From the NCBI RefSeq assembly GCF_007846085.1, contig NZ_VOEJ01000005.1:186001-250000 (forward strand): a DNA stretch of 64,000 bases, written 5' to 3'. Source of the stretch: Mucilaginibacter pallidiroseus (GTDB lineage Bacteria > Bacteroidota > Bacteroidia > Sphingobacteriales > Sphingobacteriaceae). The notes beneath the pieces are model-generated. The model had not been told where the DNA came from. It did no database searches and was given only the letters and a program-made list of their open reading frames with translations. Positions 16,624 through 25,357 of this stretch are shown here, one piece after another; the stretch's first letter is position 1, and the number at the start of each line of letters is the position of its first letter. A program made the translations under genes and the position numbers.

Positions 16624-17931
16624 TTATTTAAGCGGCAAGGTTATAACAAACTCGGTGCCCTGCCCTTCGGCGCTATTGATATTGATGGTACCTTTATGAG
16701 CTTTAACAATAATATCGTAGCTTAATGACAGGCCCAGCCCTGTACCCTCGCCGGCAGGTTTGGTTGTGAAAAACGGCTGCATAATTTTGTCTTTTATGCT
16801 GTCTGGTATTCCCGTTCCGTTATCTTTAATGCGCACCTCTATTGCAGATGCAACCTGCCTTGTACTCACTTCAACTACAGGCTTAAATTCTGGTCCTGCG
16901 GTTTTCTTGCGCTCATGCACGGCATAAAAAGCATTGGTAAACATATTAAGCAGCACCCTGCCAACATCCTGCGATACAATGTTAGCCATTGGCAACTCTG
17001 CATCAAGGTTGGCTATTAATTCAGCATTAAATGACTTGTCTTTGGCGCGTAACCCGTGGTAAGCCAAACGGAAATACTCATCGGCAATGGTGTTAATATT
17101 GGTTGGCTCTTTTACATTGCTGCTGGCTCGGCTGTGCTGCAGCATACCCTTTACAATACCATCGGCACGCTTGCCATGGTGGCGTATTTTTTCCAGGTTT
17201 TGCTTAATGTCTGATGCTATGGCCAGCACTTCTTCGGTATCGCCTTTGGTAAGCTCTTCCTGCATCTCATCAATAAGCTCCATGCTTACTTCCGAGAAGT
17301 TGTTTACAAAATTCAACGGGTTTTGGATTTCGTGCGCAATACCCGCAGTCAGCTCACCAAGCGATGCTAATTTTTCCTGCTGTATCAGTTGGGCCTGGGT
17401 AGCCTGTAATTCTTTTATGGTTTCCTGCAACTCGTTCTTTTGCTGGGTAAGCTCAACGGTACGTTCGGCAACGAGGGCTTCCAGTTCCGACCGGCGTTCA
17501 TTTACACGTTTAATCTCCTCGCGTTGCTTTTTAGACGTAGATAAACGTGCAAAGATCCAACCGAAAGCTACAAGTTGGGCAATTTGAAAATAATCATCGT
17601 TTTCGGCGTAAAATTTGGAAAAAGCCAGTTCTGTAAAGCCATTAAAAATCGCAACAATAGCTAATGGGTAGTGTGCAAACAGCAGTATATCAAAGGCTTT
17701 AAAATCAGGTTCTTTCCTAAGGTAGGTAATAAGCCCTACTAACAAAAAGCCAGCTACAATATTGCTTATATCGTCATCGAAGAACTCATGAAAAAAGAAA
17801 TATAAACCAACAATTGCAAACGAGCCAAACAGCAGCATACGCCCCCACTTTATAGAAAGTTGCGAAAACCTGATTTCTCGCCTCAGCCTGAGCAATAAAA
17901 GAAAAGCGGCTAAAAAACAAAAAAAATCCAT
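16624..17931 (-). CDS. Membrane histidine kinase
   Basis: 435 residues. Several short membrane helices fill residues 1-130 without a large external domain. A coiled coil (135-190) leads to the dimerisation/phosphoacceptor domain with His200 ('GIAHEIQNPLNF'), then the HATPase domain with N box 'NMFTNAFYAV', 'DNGTGIP' and 'GTGLGLSLSYDII'. Complete and apparently active. Start of the operon that continues with two receiver proteins, the second bearing a cyclase, so these are its likely partners. The signal sensed is unknown; the absence of a periplasmic domain suggests a membrane-borne or cytosolic cue. Confidence 0.92.
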   Translation of the reverse strand: MDFFCFLAAFLLLLRLRREIRFSQLSIKWGRMLLFGSFAIVGLYFFFHEFFDDDISNIVAGFLLVGLITYLRKEPDFKAFDILLFAHYPLAIVAIFNGFTELAFSKFYAENDDYFQIAQLVAFGWIFARLSTSKKQREEIKRVNERRSELEALVAERTVELTQQKNELQETIKELQATQAQLIQQEKLASLGELTAGIAHEIQNPLNFVNNFSEVSMELIDEMQEELTKGDTEEVLAIASDIKQNLEKIRHHGKRADGIVKGMLQHSRASSNVKEPTNINTIADEYFRLAYHGLRAKDKSFNAELIANLDAELPMANIVSQDVGRVLLNMFTNAFYAVHERKKTAGPEFKPVVEVSTRQVASAIEVRIKDNGTGIPDSIKDKIMQPFFTTKPAGEGTGLGLSLSYDIIVKAHKGTININSAEGQGTEFVITLPLK

Positions 17932-18052
17932 GTTGAAATTGCTTTAGGGTTTATTGCACTAAAAGTAGTTATAAAATTGAAGATTGTTGACGCTACGGCT
18001 TAACCTTATGGCGATTTGTGCGTTTACATTTTAACCAAGCATTAAAACCGAC

Positions 18053-18487
18053 ATGGAAACAACACCATTAATTATTGAACATGCCGTTAACGCTGCACCA
18101 AGTTTTGTATGGGATGCGCTGACCAATAATGATAAAATGAAACGCTGGTATTTTGAGATACCTGCGTTTGAGCCCGAAATAGGTTACAAATTTGAATTTA
18201 GCGGCGGCCCCGAAGATGGCGAAAAGTATTTGCATCAATGTATTGTAACCGCTGTTGAGCCCGAGCGAAAAATAAGCTATACCTGGAACTATGCGCATAT
18301 AGAAGGCTCATCGGAAGTTAGTTTTGATTTGATACCGCAAGGAGATGACAAAACGCTGGTTAGGGTAAATCATATTGGGCTGGAGACTTTTCCGAAAGAT
18401 AGATCCGAATTTGCCCGTGAAAGCTTTGAGCAGGGATGGAACTATATTATTGGTACCAATCTTAAAAACTTTGTTGAGCAACGCTAA
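18053..18487 (+). CDS. SRPBCC/AHSA1-like START-superfamily protein
   Basis: 144 residues matching the activator-of-Hsp90-like (AHSA1) branch: 'APSFVWDALTNNDKMKRWYFEIPAFEPEIGYKF' pattern at the N-terminus, '..KISYTWNY' in the middle, and C-terminal 'EQGWNYIIGTNLKNFVE'. These proteins form a helix-grip cavity for hydrophobic ligands; the ligand is not predictable. Monocistronic, with a terminator 27 nt after its stop. Confidence 0.85.
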   Translation: METTPLIIEHAVNAAPSFVWDALTNNDKMKRWYFEIPAFEPEIGYKFEFSGGPEDGEKYLHQCIVTAVEPERKISYTWNYAHIEGSSEVSFDLIPQGDDKTLVRVNHIGLETFPKDRSEFARESFEQGWNYIIGTNLKNFVEQR

Positions 18488-18513
18488 TAATCAAGCCAAT
18501 TAATTCCAACAAA

Positions 18514-18543
18514 AACGGTCGTCAGCAAATGCTGGCGACCGTT
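18514..18543 (+). terminator. Terminator after the SRPBCC gene
   Basis: AACGGTCGTCAGC (18514-18526) pairs with GCTGGCGACCGTT (18531-18543) with a single G:T pair. A short T-rich run follows on the plus strand, and an AAAA run precedes it, so it can also serve the convergent Thr/Pro-rich gene. Confidence 0.85.
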
Positions 18544-18569
18544 TCTTATGACTAAAATTTATATACTAA

Positions 18570-19082
18570 TTAGGCCTTTTTAGGCGTACCCATGCCACCT
18601 GCCGGTGTAGTTGTTGGTGAACCTGTTGGTGTAGTGCCCGGAGAACCCATTGGTGTTGTGGTTGGCGATGTACCCGGTGTTACCGAACCTGGTGTAGTTG
18701 GTGTTGTACCCGGTGTTACCGGTGTAGTTGGTGTTGTTGGCATTGCCGGTGCTGTAGGCGTTGTTGGCGGTACAGATGGCCTGGTTGGGTCCATTGGGCT
18801 ATTTGGATTTGTTGGTGTTGTTGGATAGTTTGGCACTGCCGGTGTACCTGGTGTGTTGGGCATTGTAGTTGGCGTTGTGCCCGGTGTTGTTGAACGGGTT
18901 GGTGTGGTACGATTTGGTGTGGTAGTCGGGGTAGTTGAACGCCTTTTAGGCACTGTATCCTGACTTACTGTTATCAAACCGTCGGTTAATTTCGTGTTCG
19001 ACGTTGTGTGTGTTGTGTTTGCGGTAGCATATCCTATTGCGCATGATGCTAAAACCGCCATTGCTAAACTTACCTTTTTCAT
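18570..19082 (-). CDS. Secreted Thr/Pro-rich low-complexity protein
   Basis: 170 residues from the Met at 19082. That start is preferred over the upstream one at 19124 because it opens a clean signal peptide ('MKKVSLAMAVLASCAIGYA'). The mature part is almost entirely short Thr-Thr-Pro/Gly-Thr-Pro units ('TTPGTTPTTMPNTPGTP') ending in Lys-Lys-Ala, with no Cys. It has no enzymatic motif; the composition fits an extended, possibly O-glycosylated surface or periplasmic spacer (Bacteroidota O-glycosylate Asp-Ser/Thr-aliphatic motifs, which are not conspicuous here). Underlying DNA is a set of imperfect short repeats that could expand or contract by slippage. Confidence 0.75.
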   Translation of the reverse strand: MKKVSLAMAVLASCAIGYATANTTHTTSNTKLTDGLITVSQDTVPKRRSTTPTTTPNRTTPTRSTTPGTTPTTMPNTPGTPAVPNYPTTPTNPNSPMDPTRPSVPPTTPTAPAMPTTPTTPVTPGTTPTTPGSVTPGTSPTTTPMGSPGTTPTGSPTTTPAGGMGTPKKA

Positions 19083-19212
19083 GATAGATATTATATAATG
19101 GTTTACAATTATTAACTTATACATACACTTTATTAACTATATGTACGTATTTAGTTTTCCAAAAACCGTGCCTTAATATCTATCAGGCAAATAACAGCTA
19201 CGCCATTAATTA

Positions 19213-20163
19213 TTATTTAAGCATAACCAGCGTGGCACCATAGCCAAACTTTTCTTTACGTGCATCTAAAAATGTTTGTACTTTTTGGTTCTTACTCAGC
19301 AACTTATGCAACTCATGCTTTAAAATACCATTGCCTGTACCATGAATAAAAGTAATCTCCGTCATGTTATGTACAACGGCCGCGTCAAGCTTTTTCTTAA
19401 AAGTGTCCAGTTGTATAGCCAGTATTTCGCTGCTGCTTAAAAACTGATAGTCATCACGCAGTTTCTCTATGTGCAAATCTATTTCTGCATCAGGCTTGGT
19501 AATCTCTGGTTTAGTCTCTGACGGTTTAAAAAATGCCTCTTTTAACTTTTGCGCGTCAATAATAAGTTCCGGCTCATCTATCTGTATCATCCAGCCCTGC
19601 TGTTTTATAACCGGAACCATTTTCTTAGCTCCCGAAAAATCTTTAGCCTTAAATTGCTCTGCAACGTTAAGCGGCTCGGGCAAAGGCTGGTTTTGTTTGG
19701 TATGAAACAGCGCCTGAAAATGGAGCTTCGGCCATAGCTGCAGATCAGAAAGCTTGGCCGAATATACCTTCGCTGCGCCATGTGCATCAACCGCACCGGC
19801 AAACTCTCCCTTAAAAGCTTTTTGCTGCTCGGTAACTACCGATGCCAACAACTGGTAGGACGTTTCATTAACGATGTATAAATGCACCAGGCCATTTGCC
19901 TTTGCGTCGGGCACTACAGCTACGTGCACACCTTTTGTTTTAAAGTCGGCAGGCGCAATTGTTGTTATGGGCACCAGTATGTCATCATCAGTATGCACAA
20001 CCTCGTTATGCCCATGCACATAGGTTACCTTAGAAGCCAGCACAGGTATTTCAAAATCATCTTCCACCGTTACGCCAATCATCTGCTCATCCATTATCTG
20101 GGTTACGTAACCTTCCAGCTTTTCATCTACAAAGCGCACAAAGTCGCCCAATTTATATTTCAT
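19213..20163 (-). CDS. DUF2027 protein with C-terminal Smr domain
   Basis: 316 residues. The N-terminal part opens 'MKYKLGDFVRFVDEKLEGYVTQI', typical of DUF2027, followed by a beta-rich middle. The C-terminal ~90 residues are an Smr domain: 'IDLHIEKL' near residue 230 and 'FIHGTGNGILKHEL' near residue 275, the conserved His-Gly-x-Gly-x-Gly loop. Smr domains nick or bind nucleic acids (MutS2, ribosome-rescue nucleases). The DUF2027-Smr combination is common in Bacteroidota and of unknown role. Single gene. Confidence 0.88.
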   Translation of the reverse strand: MKYKLGDFVRFVDEKLEGYVTQIMDEQMIGVTVEDDFEIPVLASKVTYVHGHNEVVHTDDDILVPITTIAPADFKTKGVHVAVVPDAKANGLVHLYIVNETSYQLLASVVTEQQKAFKGEFAGAVDAHGAAKVYSAKLSDLQLWPKLHFQALFHTKQNQPLPEPLNVAEQFKAKDFSGAKKMVPVIKQQGWMIQIDEPELIIDAQKLKEAFFKPSETKPEITKPDAEIDLHIEKLRDDYQFLSSSEILAIQLDTFKKKLDAAVVHNMTEITFIHGTGNGILKHELHKLLSKNQKVQTFLDARKEKFGYGATLVMLK

Positions 20164-20285
20164 AATTTATCCGCTTGATGCAAATGTATCAATATACTGC
20201 CATTAGCTTTACTTAACTCATCTTTAAATAAGTATTTTTACTGTGTCCTTATATTATAAAATTATCCGTACCCAAATCTCAAAGC

Positions 20286-20783
20286 ATGCAACCCACTACC
20301 TTACCTGACACCGACTTTCTTAATAACCTTTTTACACATCACCTTAATTGTATTTATAACGGCAAGCAATTTTTAAAGAAAAACATTGGCCGCCTCATTG
20401 ACATGGCCTCTTCCAAAAAGTTGCGGATAGCCATGCAGGAATTTGCAAGCGATGTAAACACCCAGATTGCGAGGCTGGAAGATATTTATAAGGCTACCGG
20501 CAGTGCCCCGGGCGAACACATGTGTAACCCAATTAAGGCCCTTATACAAGATGAATTTTGCCTCGACAAAGAGCAAACCATATCTGCATTGAATGATATG
20601 GATATCATACTTTATGTACAGCTTATTGAGCATGTTAATATCACATCGTTCCGGATGCTGCTTGCGGTAGCTAAAAAGCTACGAAAAAGTGATGTTGTAC
20701 AATTGTTAAAGGAAAACTTTGACGAGTCGAAAGAAAACGATAGCTTATTTATGGCTATAGCCGAGGAATACATAGGCGTTTAA
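20286..20783 (+). CDS. DUF892 (YciE/YciF-type) ferritin-like protein
   Basis: 165 residues, all helical. It has the DUF892 pattern: 'FLNNLFTHHLNCIYNGKQFLKK' region at the start, a second helix with 'ARLEDIYKATG', and 'IEHVNITSFRMLLAVA' in the third. Members are four-helix ferritin-like bundles linked to stress responses. Some metal ligands expected of true di-iron sites (Glu-x-x-His) are only partly visible here. A strong hairpin terminator follows 3 nt after the stop. Confidence 0.8.
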   Translation: MQPTTLPDTDFLNNLFTHHLNCIYNGKQFLKKNIGRLIDMASSKKLRIAMQEFASDVNTQIARLEDIYKATGSAPGEHMCNPIKALIQDEFCLDKEQTISALNDMDIILYVQLIEHVNITSFRMLLAVAKKLRKSDVVQLLKENFDESKENDSLFMAIAEEYIGV

Positions 20784-20786
20784 AGA

Positions 20787-20817
20787 AACAGAGCCGAACA
20801 CAAGGCCCGGCTCTGTT
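20787..20817 (+). terminator. Terminator after the DUF892 gene
   Basis: AACAGAGCCG (20787-20796) pairs perfectly with CGGCTCTGTT (20808-20817), an 11-nt loop between. It is followed by TAGTTATTTAAT, a weak U-tract. Confidence 0.85.
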
Positions 20818-20953
20818 AGTTATTTAATACCCCTACTAAAATAACTTATTGCAAATAACCGCAATTAAACCCTTGCATACAAGTATTGCCGCCCTGGGCT
20901 TCTGTAACAATTCGTTTACTTTGGCTGCGTTAGCCCAAAGCCATATCTTTTTT

Positions 20954-20961
20954 TACATTTG
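20954..20961 (+). promoter_or_regulatory. -7 promoter element of the M1 peptidase gene
   Basis: TACATTTG matches the Bacteroidota TAnnTTTG -7 consensus exactly, 26 nt before the start codon. A -33 TTTG at the usual 19-20 nt spacing is not visible, so only this half is claimed. Confidence 0.4.
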
Positions 20962-20987
20962 CGCTTACAGCCAATTGAGCATAAAAT

Positions 20988-22877
20988 ATGAACACTTTTA
21001 AAACCTTACTAACTGCAACATTATGCCTTGCGGGGCTATCGCATTTGCAGGCGCAAAGCTTATATATGCCGCGCGATATTGCCCAGGCGTATGCCAAAGG
21101 TACCCGCAGCGCCGATGGAAAGCCCGGACCAAAATACTGGCAAAACCGTGCGCGTTATGATATAAACATTACAGCAGCGTTGCCTGGACGAACGGTAAAA
21201 GGAACCGAGCAAATAGTTTACGTAAATAACAGCCCGGATACTTTAAAAAGGCTGAATCTTAAACTTATTTTGAACATACACCGCCCGGGTGCCGCACGCG
21301 ACGGCGCCACCGGCCCCGATTACCTAACCGAAGGCGTTAAGATTGACAGCTTTTTAGTAGCAGGCCAAAGCCGCCCAATTAACCCGGCTGCGGCTGTGCG
21401 TACAAATCAGGTGGTGTCTTTACCAAAAGCCTTGATGCCGCATGATTCTATTAAGCTAAACATTGCCTGGCATTTTGATGTGAGCAAGCAAAGCGGCCGT
21501 GAAGGCATGATAGATTCCACTACCTTTTACCTTGCATACTTTTACCCACGTGTTGCTGTTTACGACGACTACAATGGTTGGGACCGTATAGAATTTGTGG
21601 ACTCGAAAGAGTTTTATAACGACTTTAATGATTATAAACTAAGCGTTACTGTACCTAAAAACTACATTGTTTGGGCCACGGGCACATTGCAGAACCCTAC
21701 CAAGGTCCTTCAAAAGGAATTTGCTAAACGCCTGCAAAAATCAATGACCAGCGACTCGACCATTCACATCGCTACGCTTGATGAAGTTACAGGTAATAAA
21801 GTAACGGCGCAAAATGACATGAACACCTGGTTTTGGACAGCTAACAACATCAGCGATATGGCCGTTGGCATTAGCAACCATTACATTTGGGATGGCGGCA
21901 GCGTGGTAGTTGATAAGAAAACCGGCAGGCGCTCCAGCATGCAGGCTGCATATAGTGAAAAAGGCACCGACTTTAAGCAATCTGTACAATATGGTCGCAA
22001 TGCCTTGGGTTGGTTTAGCAATAACTGGCCTGGTGTACCCTACCCTTTTCCTAAAATGACCGCTTTTCAGGGTTTTGCTGATATGGAGTACCCAATGATG
22101 GTTAATGACAGCCAAATGGGCGACCCGGGCTTTGCACAGCTTGTGCAGGACCACGAGATTGCGCATACCTGGTTTCCGTTTTACATGGGTATCAACGAAA
22201 GCCGTTATGCTTTTATGGACGAAGGTTGGGCTACCACATTTGAGTACCTGATAGGCATTGCAGAAAAAGGCAAGGATAAAGCTGATGCTTTTTACAAGCA
22301 ATTTAGAGTTGCCGGCTGGATAGGCGACAAGACAACGGCCGAAGATCTACCGGTTATTACCCCGAGCGATGAGCAAAAAGCGGGTTATGGCAACAATGCT
22401 TACGGCAAACCATCACTAAGCTACCTTGCTCTTAAAGATATGTTGGGCGATGATTTGTTTAAAAAAGCTTTACATGGCTATATGGACCGCTGGCATGGCA
22501 AACATCCTATTCCGTGGGATTACTTTAACTCAATGACTAACATATCCGGCCGTAACTTAACCTGGTTCTTTAACAATTGGTTCTTTACAAACGGTTATAA
22601 TGACCTTGCCATAAAAGAAGTGGTACAAGGTAAAGATGGTCAAACTATAGTTATTTCTAATGTAGGCGGCTTTGCTATTCCGTTTGATGTAATTTTGACT
22701 TATGCCGATGGCACGACTAAAACGCTGCATCAAACACCGGCTGTTTGGGAAGCTGATCAGAAACAAACCTTTGTTACATTCAAGGCAAATATTGGCAACA
22801 ACTTAAAGTCAATTAAAATAGACAACGGCATTTTCATGGATGCCAACCCAAAAGATAATACCTGGGAGAAAAAGTAG
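20988..22877 (+). CDS. M1-family zinc aminopeptidase, secreted
   Basis: 629 residues with a signal peptide ending near residue 22 ('LAGLSHLQA'). The gluzincin motif His389-Glu390-x-x-His393 ('DHEIAHTW') is followed 18 residues later by the third zinc ligand Glu412 ('MDEGWATTFEYL'). The exopeptidase loop reads 'GFADMEYP', a variant of the usual Gly-x-Met-Glu-Asn in which Asn is Tyr. It should remove N-terminal residues from peptides in the periplasm or outside. Single gene with its own promoter element and terminator. Confidence 0.9.
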   Translation: MNTFKTLLTATLCLAGLSHLQAQSLYMPRDIAQAYAKGTRSADGKPGPKYWQNRARYDINITAALPGRTVKGTEQIVYVNNSPDTLKRLNLKLILNIHRPGAARDGATGPDYLTEGVKIDSFLVAGQSRPINPAAAVRTNQVVSLPKALMPHDSIKLNIAWHFDVSKQSGREGMIDSTTFYLAYFYPRVAVYDDYNGWDRIEFVDSKEFYNDFNDYKLSVTVPKNYIVWATGTLQNPTKVLQKEFAKRLQKSMTSDSTIHIATLDEVTGNKVTAQNDMNTWFWTANNISDMAVGISNHYIWDGGSVVVDKKTGRRSSMQAAYSEKGTDFKQSVQYGRNALGWFSNNWPGVPYPFPKMTAFQGFADMEYPMMVNDSQMGDPGFAQLVQDHEIAHTWFPFYMGINESRYAFMDEGWATTFEYLIGIAEKGKDKADAFYKQFRVAGWIGDKTTAEDLPVITPSDEQKAGYGNNAYGKPSLSYLALKDMLGDDLFKKALHGYMDRWHGKHPIPWDYFNSMTNISGRNLTWFFNNWFFTNGYNDLAIKEVVQGKDGQTIVISNVGGFAIPFDVILTYADGTTKTLHQTPAVWEADQKQTFVTFKANIGNNLKSIKIDNGIFMDANPKDNTWEKK

Positions 22878-22893
22878 TTGAACTGACTACCAC

Positions 22894-22929
22894 AAAAAAA
22901 GCCGGCACCAAAATGGCGCCGGCTTTTTT
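22894..22929. terminator. Bidirectional terminator between M1 peptidase and YtxH genes
   Basis: AAAAAAAGCCGGCACCA (22894-22910) faces TGGCGCCGGCTTTTTT (from 22914) with one internal mismatch. The A- and T-runs on the two sides allow termination in both directions between convergent genes. Confidence 0.9.
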
Positions 22930-22947
22930 ATGTTTTAACAAAACGAG

Positions 22948-23268
22948 TTATGCGTTTTGTACTGAATTGTTCCAATCATTTGCAGTGCTTTTCGCTTTAG
23001 ATTTTGCTGAATCTACATAATCTTCTGCTTCGCCAACTGCGCCATTAAATTTTGATTTTACAGAGTCAACCACATTGCTGCCGTACTCTTTTGCTGACGA
23101 TGCTGTATTTTGCGCTTTCGACTTTGCTTTGTCTACAAGGTCATTCACGTAATCAGCGATATCGCCTCTTAAATCCTCGCCTTTTTCTGGCGCTAATAAT
23201 AGGCCTAAAGCGGCACCTGCTGCGGCACCCACTAAAAGTGCTGCTATTACTTTTGCTTGATCTTTCAT
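22948..23268 (-). CDS. YtxH-domain (gas-vesicle-protein-like) small membrane protein
   Basis: 106 residues. One membrane helix at 7-27 ('VIAALLVGAAAGAALGLLLAPEKG') with the Ala-Pro-x-x-Gly exit typical of YtxH proteins. An amphipathic, Lys/Ala/Ser-rich helical tail follows with repeating 'DSVKSKF', 'DSAKSKAKS' units resembling LEA-type stress proteins. Often general-stress induced in other bacteria; no enzymatic role expected. Confidence 0.85.
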   Translation of the reverse strand: MKDQAKVIAALLVGAAAGAALGLLLAPEKGEDLRGDIADYVNDLVDKAKSKAQNTASSAKEYGSNVVDSVKSKFNGAVGEAEDYVDSAKSKAKSTANDWNNSVQNA

Positions 23269-23437
23269 GTTTCTTACTTTTTAGTAGATGATTGTTTTAG
23301 TGTTTTAACAAATACCATACCGCCCTGTTTTTATTATTAAAAAATAGTAATAAGTATCACCGTTATTTGATGCATATGCATACAAAAACAAACAAAACCG
23401 CCAAAAATCCTTTAAATAAGTACTATTTGCTGAAACT

Positions 23438-23689
23438 ATGAATGTTAAAACGCTACAGCACTGGCTGCAAAACCTGCACATGCGTAAAGAGTTTTACCTT
23501 GTGTGCATCATTGCAATTATACTGCTCATAATATTTATTTACAAAATGGTACCTGCCGTTACAAAACCTGGATCATCTGCGCAGCGCTGGCTTGCAGCAA
23601 CTGGTAATTTTTTATTGGCACTATTTGCCGCAGCTGTTGCTGTTGGCTCGATACTTTTCTGGCTGATTGGAAACAACCACCGCGGGTAA
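23438..23689 (+). CDS. Small two-helix membrane protein, unknown function
   Basis: 83 residues. Two hydrophobic segments at about 20-38 ('FYLVCIIAIILLIIFIYKM') and 54-76 ('LLALFAAAVAVGSILFWLIG') separated by a short polar loop containing Lys-Pro-Gly. Not recognised as a family. It is a convincing gene because it is followed at once by a terminator and lies divergent from the YtxH gene with a 169-nt shared upstream region. Confidence 0.65.
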   Translation: MNVKTLQHWLQNLHMRKEFYLVCIIAIILLIIFIYKMVPAVTKPGSSAQRWLAATGNFLLALFAAAVAVGSILFWLIGNNHRG

Positions 23690-23694
23690 TAAAA

Positions 23695-23727
23695 AAAGGC
23701 ACTCACTTTAAAAGTGAATGCCTTTTG
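23695..23727. terminator. Bidirectional terminator
   Basis: AAAAGGCACTCACTTT pairs with AAAGTGAATGCCTTTT (23711-23726) with one mismatch. It lies between the small membrane gene and the convergent cold-shock gene, with A- and T-runs on either side. Confidence 0.88.
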
Positions 23728-23753
23728 TAAGCTTAGTTTATTAATATAATTTA

Positions 23754-23948
23754 TTAAACAACTTTCACATTAACGGCATTTAAGCCTTTACGACCGTTTT
23801 CAACTTCAAATTCTACTTTGTCGTTTTCACGGATCTCGTCGATAAGGCCTGTAGAGTGAACGAAGATTTCTTGGCCACCTTCGTCTGGTACGATAAAACC
23901 AAAGCCTTTTGTTTCGTTAAAAAATTTAACTGTTCCTGATTTTTGCAT
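23754..23948 (-). CDS. Cold-shock domain protein, CspA family
   Basis: 64 residues from the Met at 23948. The longer frame starting at 24002 would add 18 hydrophobic residues not found in the family, so it is rejected. Both RNA-binding motifs are present: 'KGFGFI' (RNP1) and 'IFVHSTGL' (RNP2, with His in place of the usual Phe context). It is a single-stranded nucleic acid chaperone, probably abundant at low temperature. Upstream, 23949-24050 is A/T-rich and would be its leader. Confidence 0.93.
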   Translation of the reverse strand: MQKSGTVKFFNETKGFGFIVPDEGGQEIFVHSTGLIDEIRENDKVEFEVENGRKGLNAVNVKVV

Positions 23949-24050
23949 TATAATAATTATTAAAGCGCGCAAGGTAGGTATAATAATTGGCATTAGGCGC
24001 AAACTTTAAATTGCAGGCATTTTTAATAATAACAGGCGCGTCAATAGCAG

Positions 24051-25190
24051 CTAAGCAACAATAGATAAGTGCCTGCCATGCAGGGTTTGCTCAGAGTCTT
24101 TTACAATACTTTTAATTTTTTGATCCAACTCGTTAATGGTTGTCTCCATCATGTCCGAATAGGCAAAATCTAAACATTCCATCTTAATAAGATCCATCAT
24201 GCCTAACAGTGATGCAACCGGCCTGCGCAACTCATGCGATTGGATGATGGCAATACGGTTGAGCGCTTCGTTCTGTATATTAATATATTCTTCCTGCCTT
24301 TTATGGTGTGTAACATCTGCCGAATTAAGTGCCACGCCAATGATTTCCCCCTCTGTGTTTTTAACCGGCATAAAAGTTATAAGGCGCCAGCATGCATGCG
24401 GGCTGCCGGGCATCATGAGCCATTCGCGCTTTATGGTACGGCCGGCAAGGGCAACGTTAAAATATTTTCTAAATTCTTTTATGATGCTGGTATCCGTATA
24501 GTCGAGCAGATCGTTACCGAGGGTCAGCTTATGGCCATAAATGGTTTTTATAAACCTTGCCGCCGCCTGGTTAAACGCAAGTATGGTGAAGGTTTTATCA
24601 ACAAGGAGGTGTATATCTGCAGTGCTGTCAAAAATAGCTTTCAACTTCAGTTCAGATTCGTTGATGACTATGTTTTGCTCTAACTCCCTCATATGCTTTT
24701 GCTCAAGCTCATTCATACTCCAGCTAAGCTCCATCATGTTAACGACCTGTTTAGCCATCAACAAAATCGATTTTTTTTGATGTTCATTTAACTGACGTGG
24801 TATTACATCTATAACACAAAGGCTGCCTATTGCAAAACCGTCTTTGGTTATAAGTGTGGCACCTGCATAAAACCTGATATCGGGATTAGATGTTACAAGT
24901 GGGTTCGATTTAAATAAATCATTTTGGAGCGTATCTGGAATGATGTATAAGCCGTTCTGCTTAATTGTATGCGTACAAAAAGATATGCCTCGGTCGGTAC
25001 ATTTTAAATCAGTACCAGTGCCTGCCTTGATAAATTGGCTATGCTCATCAATCAGCGTTACCAAAGCAACAGGTGCTTCGCATATCTCGGCAATTAAGCC
25101 AACAATGTCATTTAGGTCTTTTGACACCGCCTTGTCTAGGTTCCTAAACCTGCTAACGGCCAATAAGCGCTCTCGCTCTGTGTAATTCAT
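24051..25190 (-). CDS. GAF-PAS sensor protein with histidine-kinase dimerisation domain but no ATPase domain
   Basis: 379 residues, soluble. A GAF domain at about 15-165 ('PVALVTLIDEHSQFIKAGTG', 'FYAGATLITKDGFAIGSLCVID'), a PAS domain at about 180-300 ('STADIHLLVDKTFTILAFNQ'), then an H-box helix 'IQSHELRRPVASLLGMMDL' near 315 and the second dimerisation helix. The protein ends about 50 residues later, with no N, G1 or G2 box. It cannot phosphorylate itself as drawn; it might be phosphorylated by, or heterodimerise with, a complete kinase. The stop codon is clean and the next gene begins elsewhere, so truncation by frameshift is not evident. Confidence 0.85.
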   Translation of the reverse strand: MNYTERERLLAVSRFRNLDKAVSKDLNDIVGLIAEICEAPVALVTLIDEHSQFIKAGTGTDLKCTDRGISFCTHTIKQNGLYIIPDTLQNDLFKSNPLVTSNPDIRFYAGATLITKDGFAIGSLCVIDVIPRQLNEHQKKSILLMAKQVVNMMELSWSMNELEQKHMRELEQNIVINESELKLKAIFDSTADIHLLVDKTFTILAFNQAAARFIKTIYGHKLTLGNDLLDYTDTSIIKEFRKYFNVALAGRTIKREWLMMPGSPHACWRLITFMPVKNTEGEIIGVALNSADVTHHKRQEEYINIQNEALNRIAIIQSHELRRPVASLLGMMDLIKMECLDFAYSDMMETTINELDQKIKSIVKDSEQTLHGRHLSIVA

Positions 25191-25357
25191 GATAACGTCC
25201 GCTGTAAACCGTAAAACACTCTTTTGTTTCGCCGGTGCTGCTTGCTGCTGTAAACCGGTGTTTAAACGTGTTATTAGCAGGATTTACCATAAATACGCTT
25301 TATCAATGCAAAAAGTTTTCCTTAAATGCAAATACTTCAACAGTGATAATAAGATAC

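Noticed and set aside
18592..18828. Val/Gly-rich plus-strand frame
   Set aside because: It is the complement of the Thr/Pro repeats (ACC/CCN read as GGT/NGG) and has no start context or signal.
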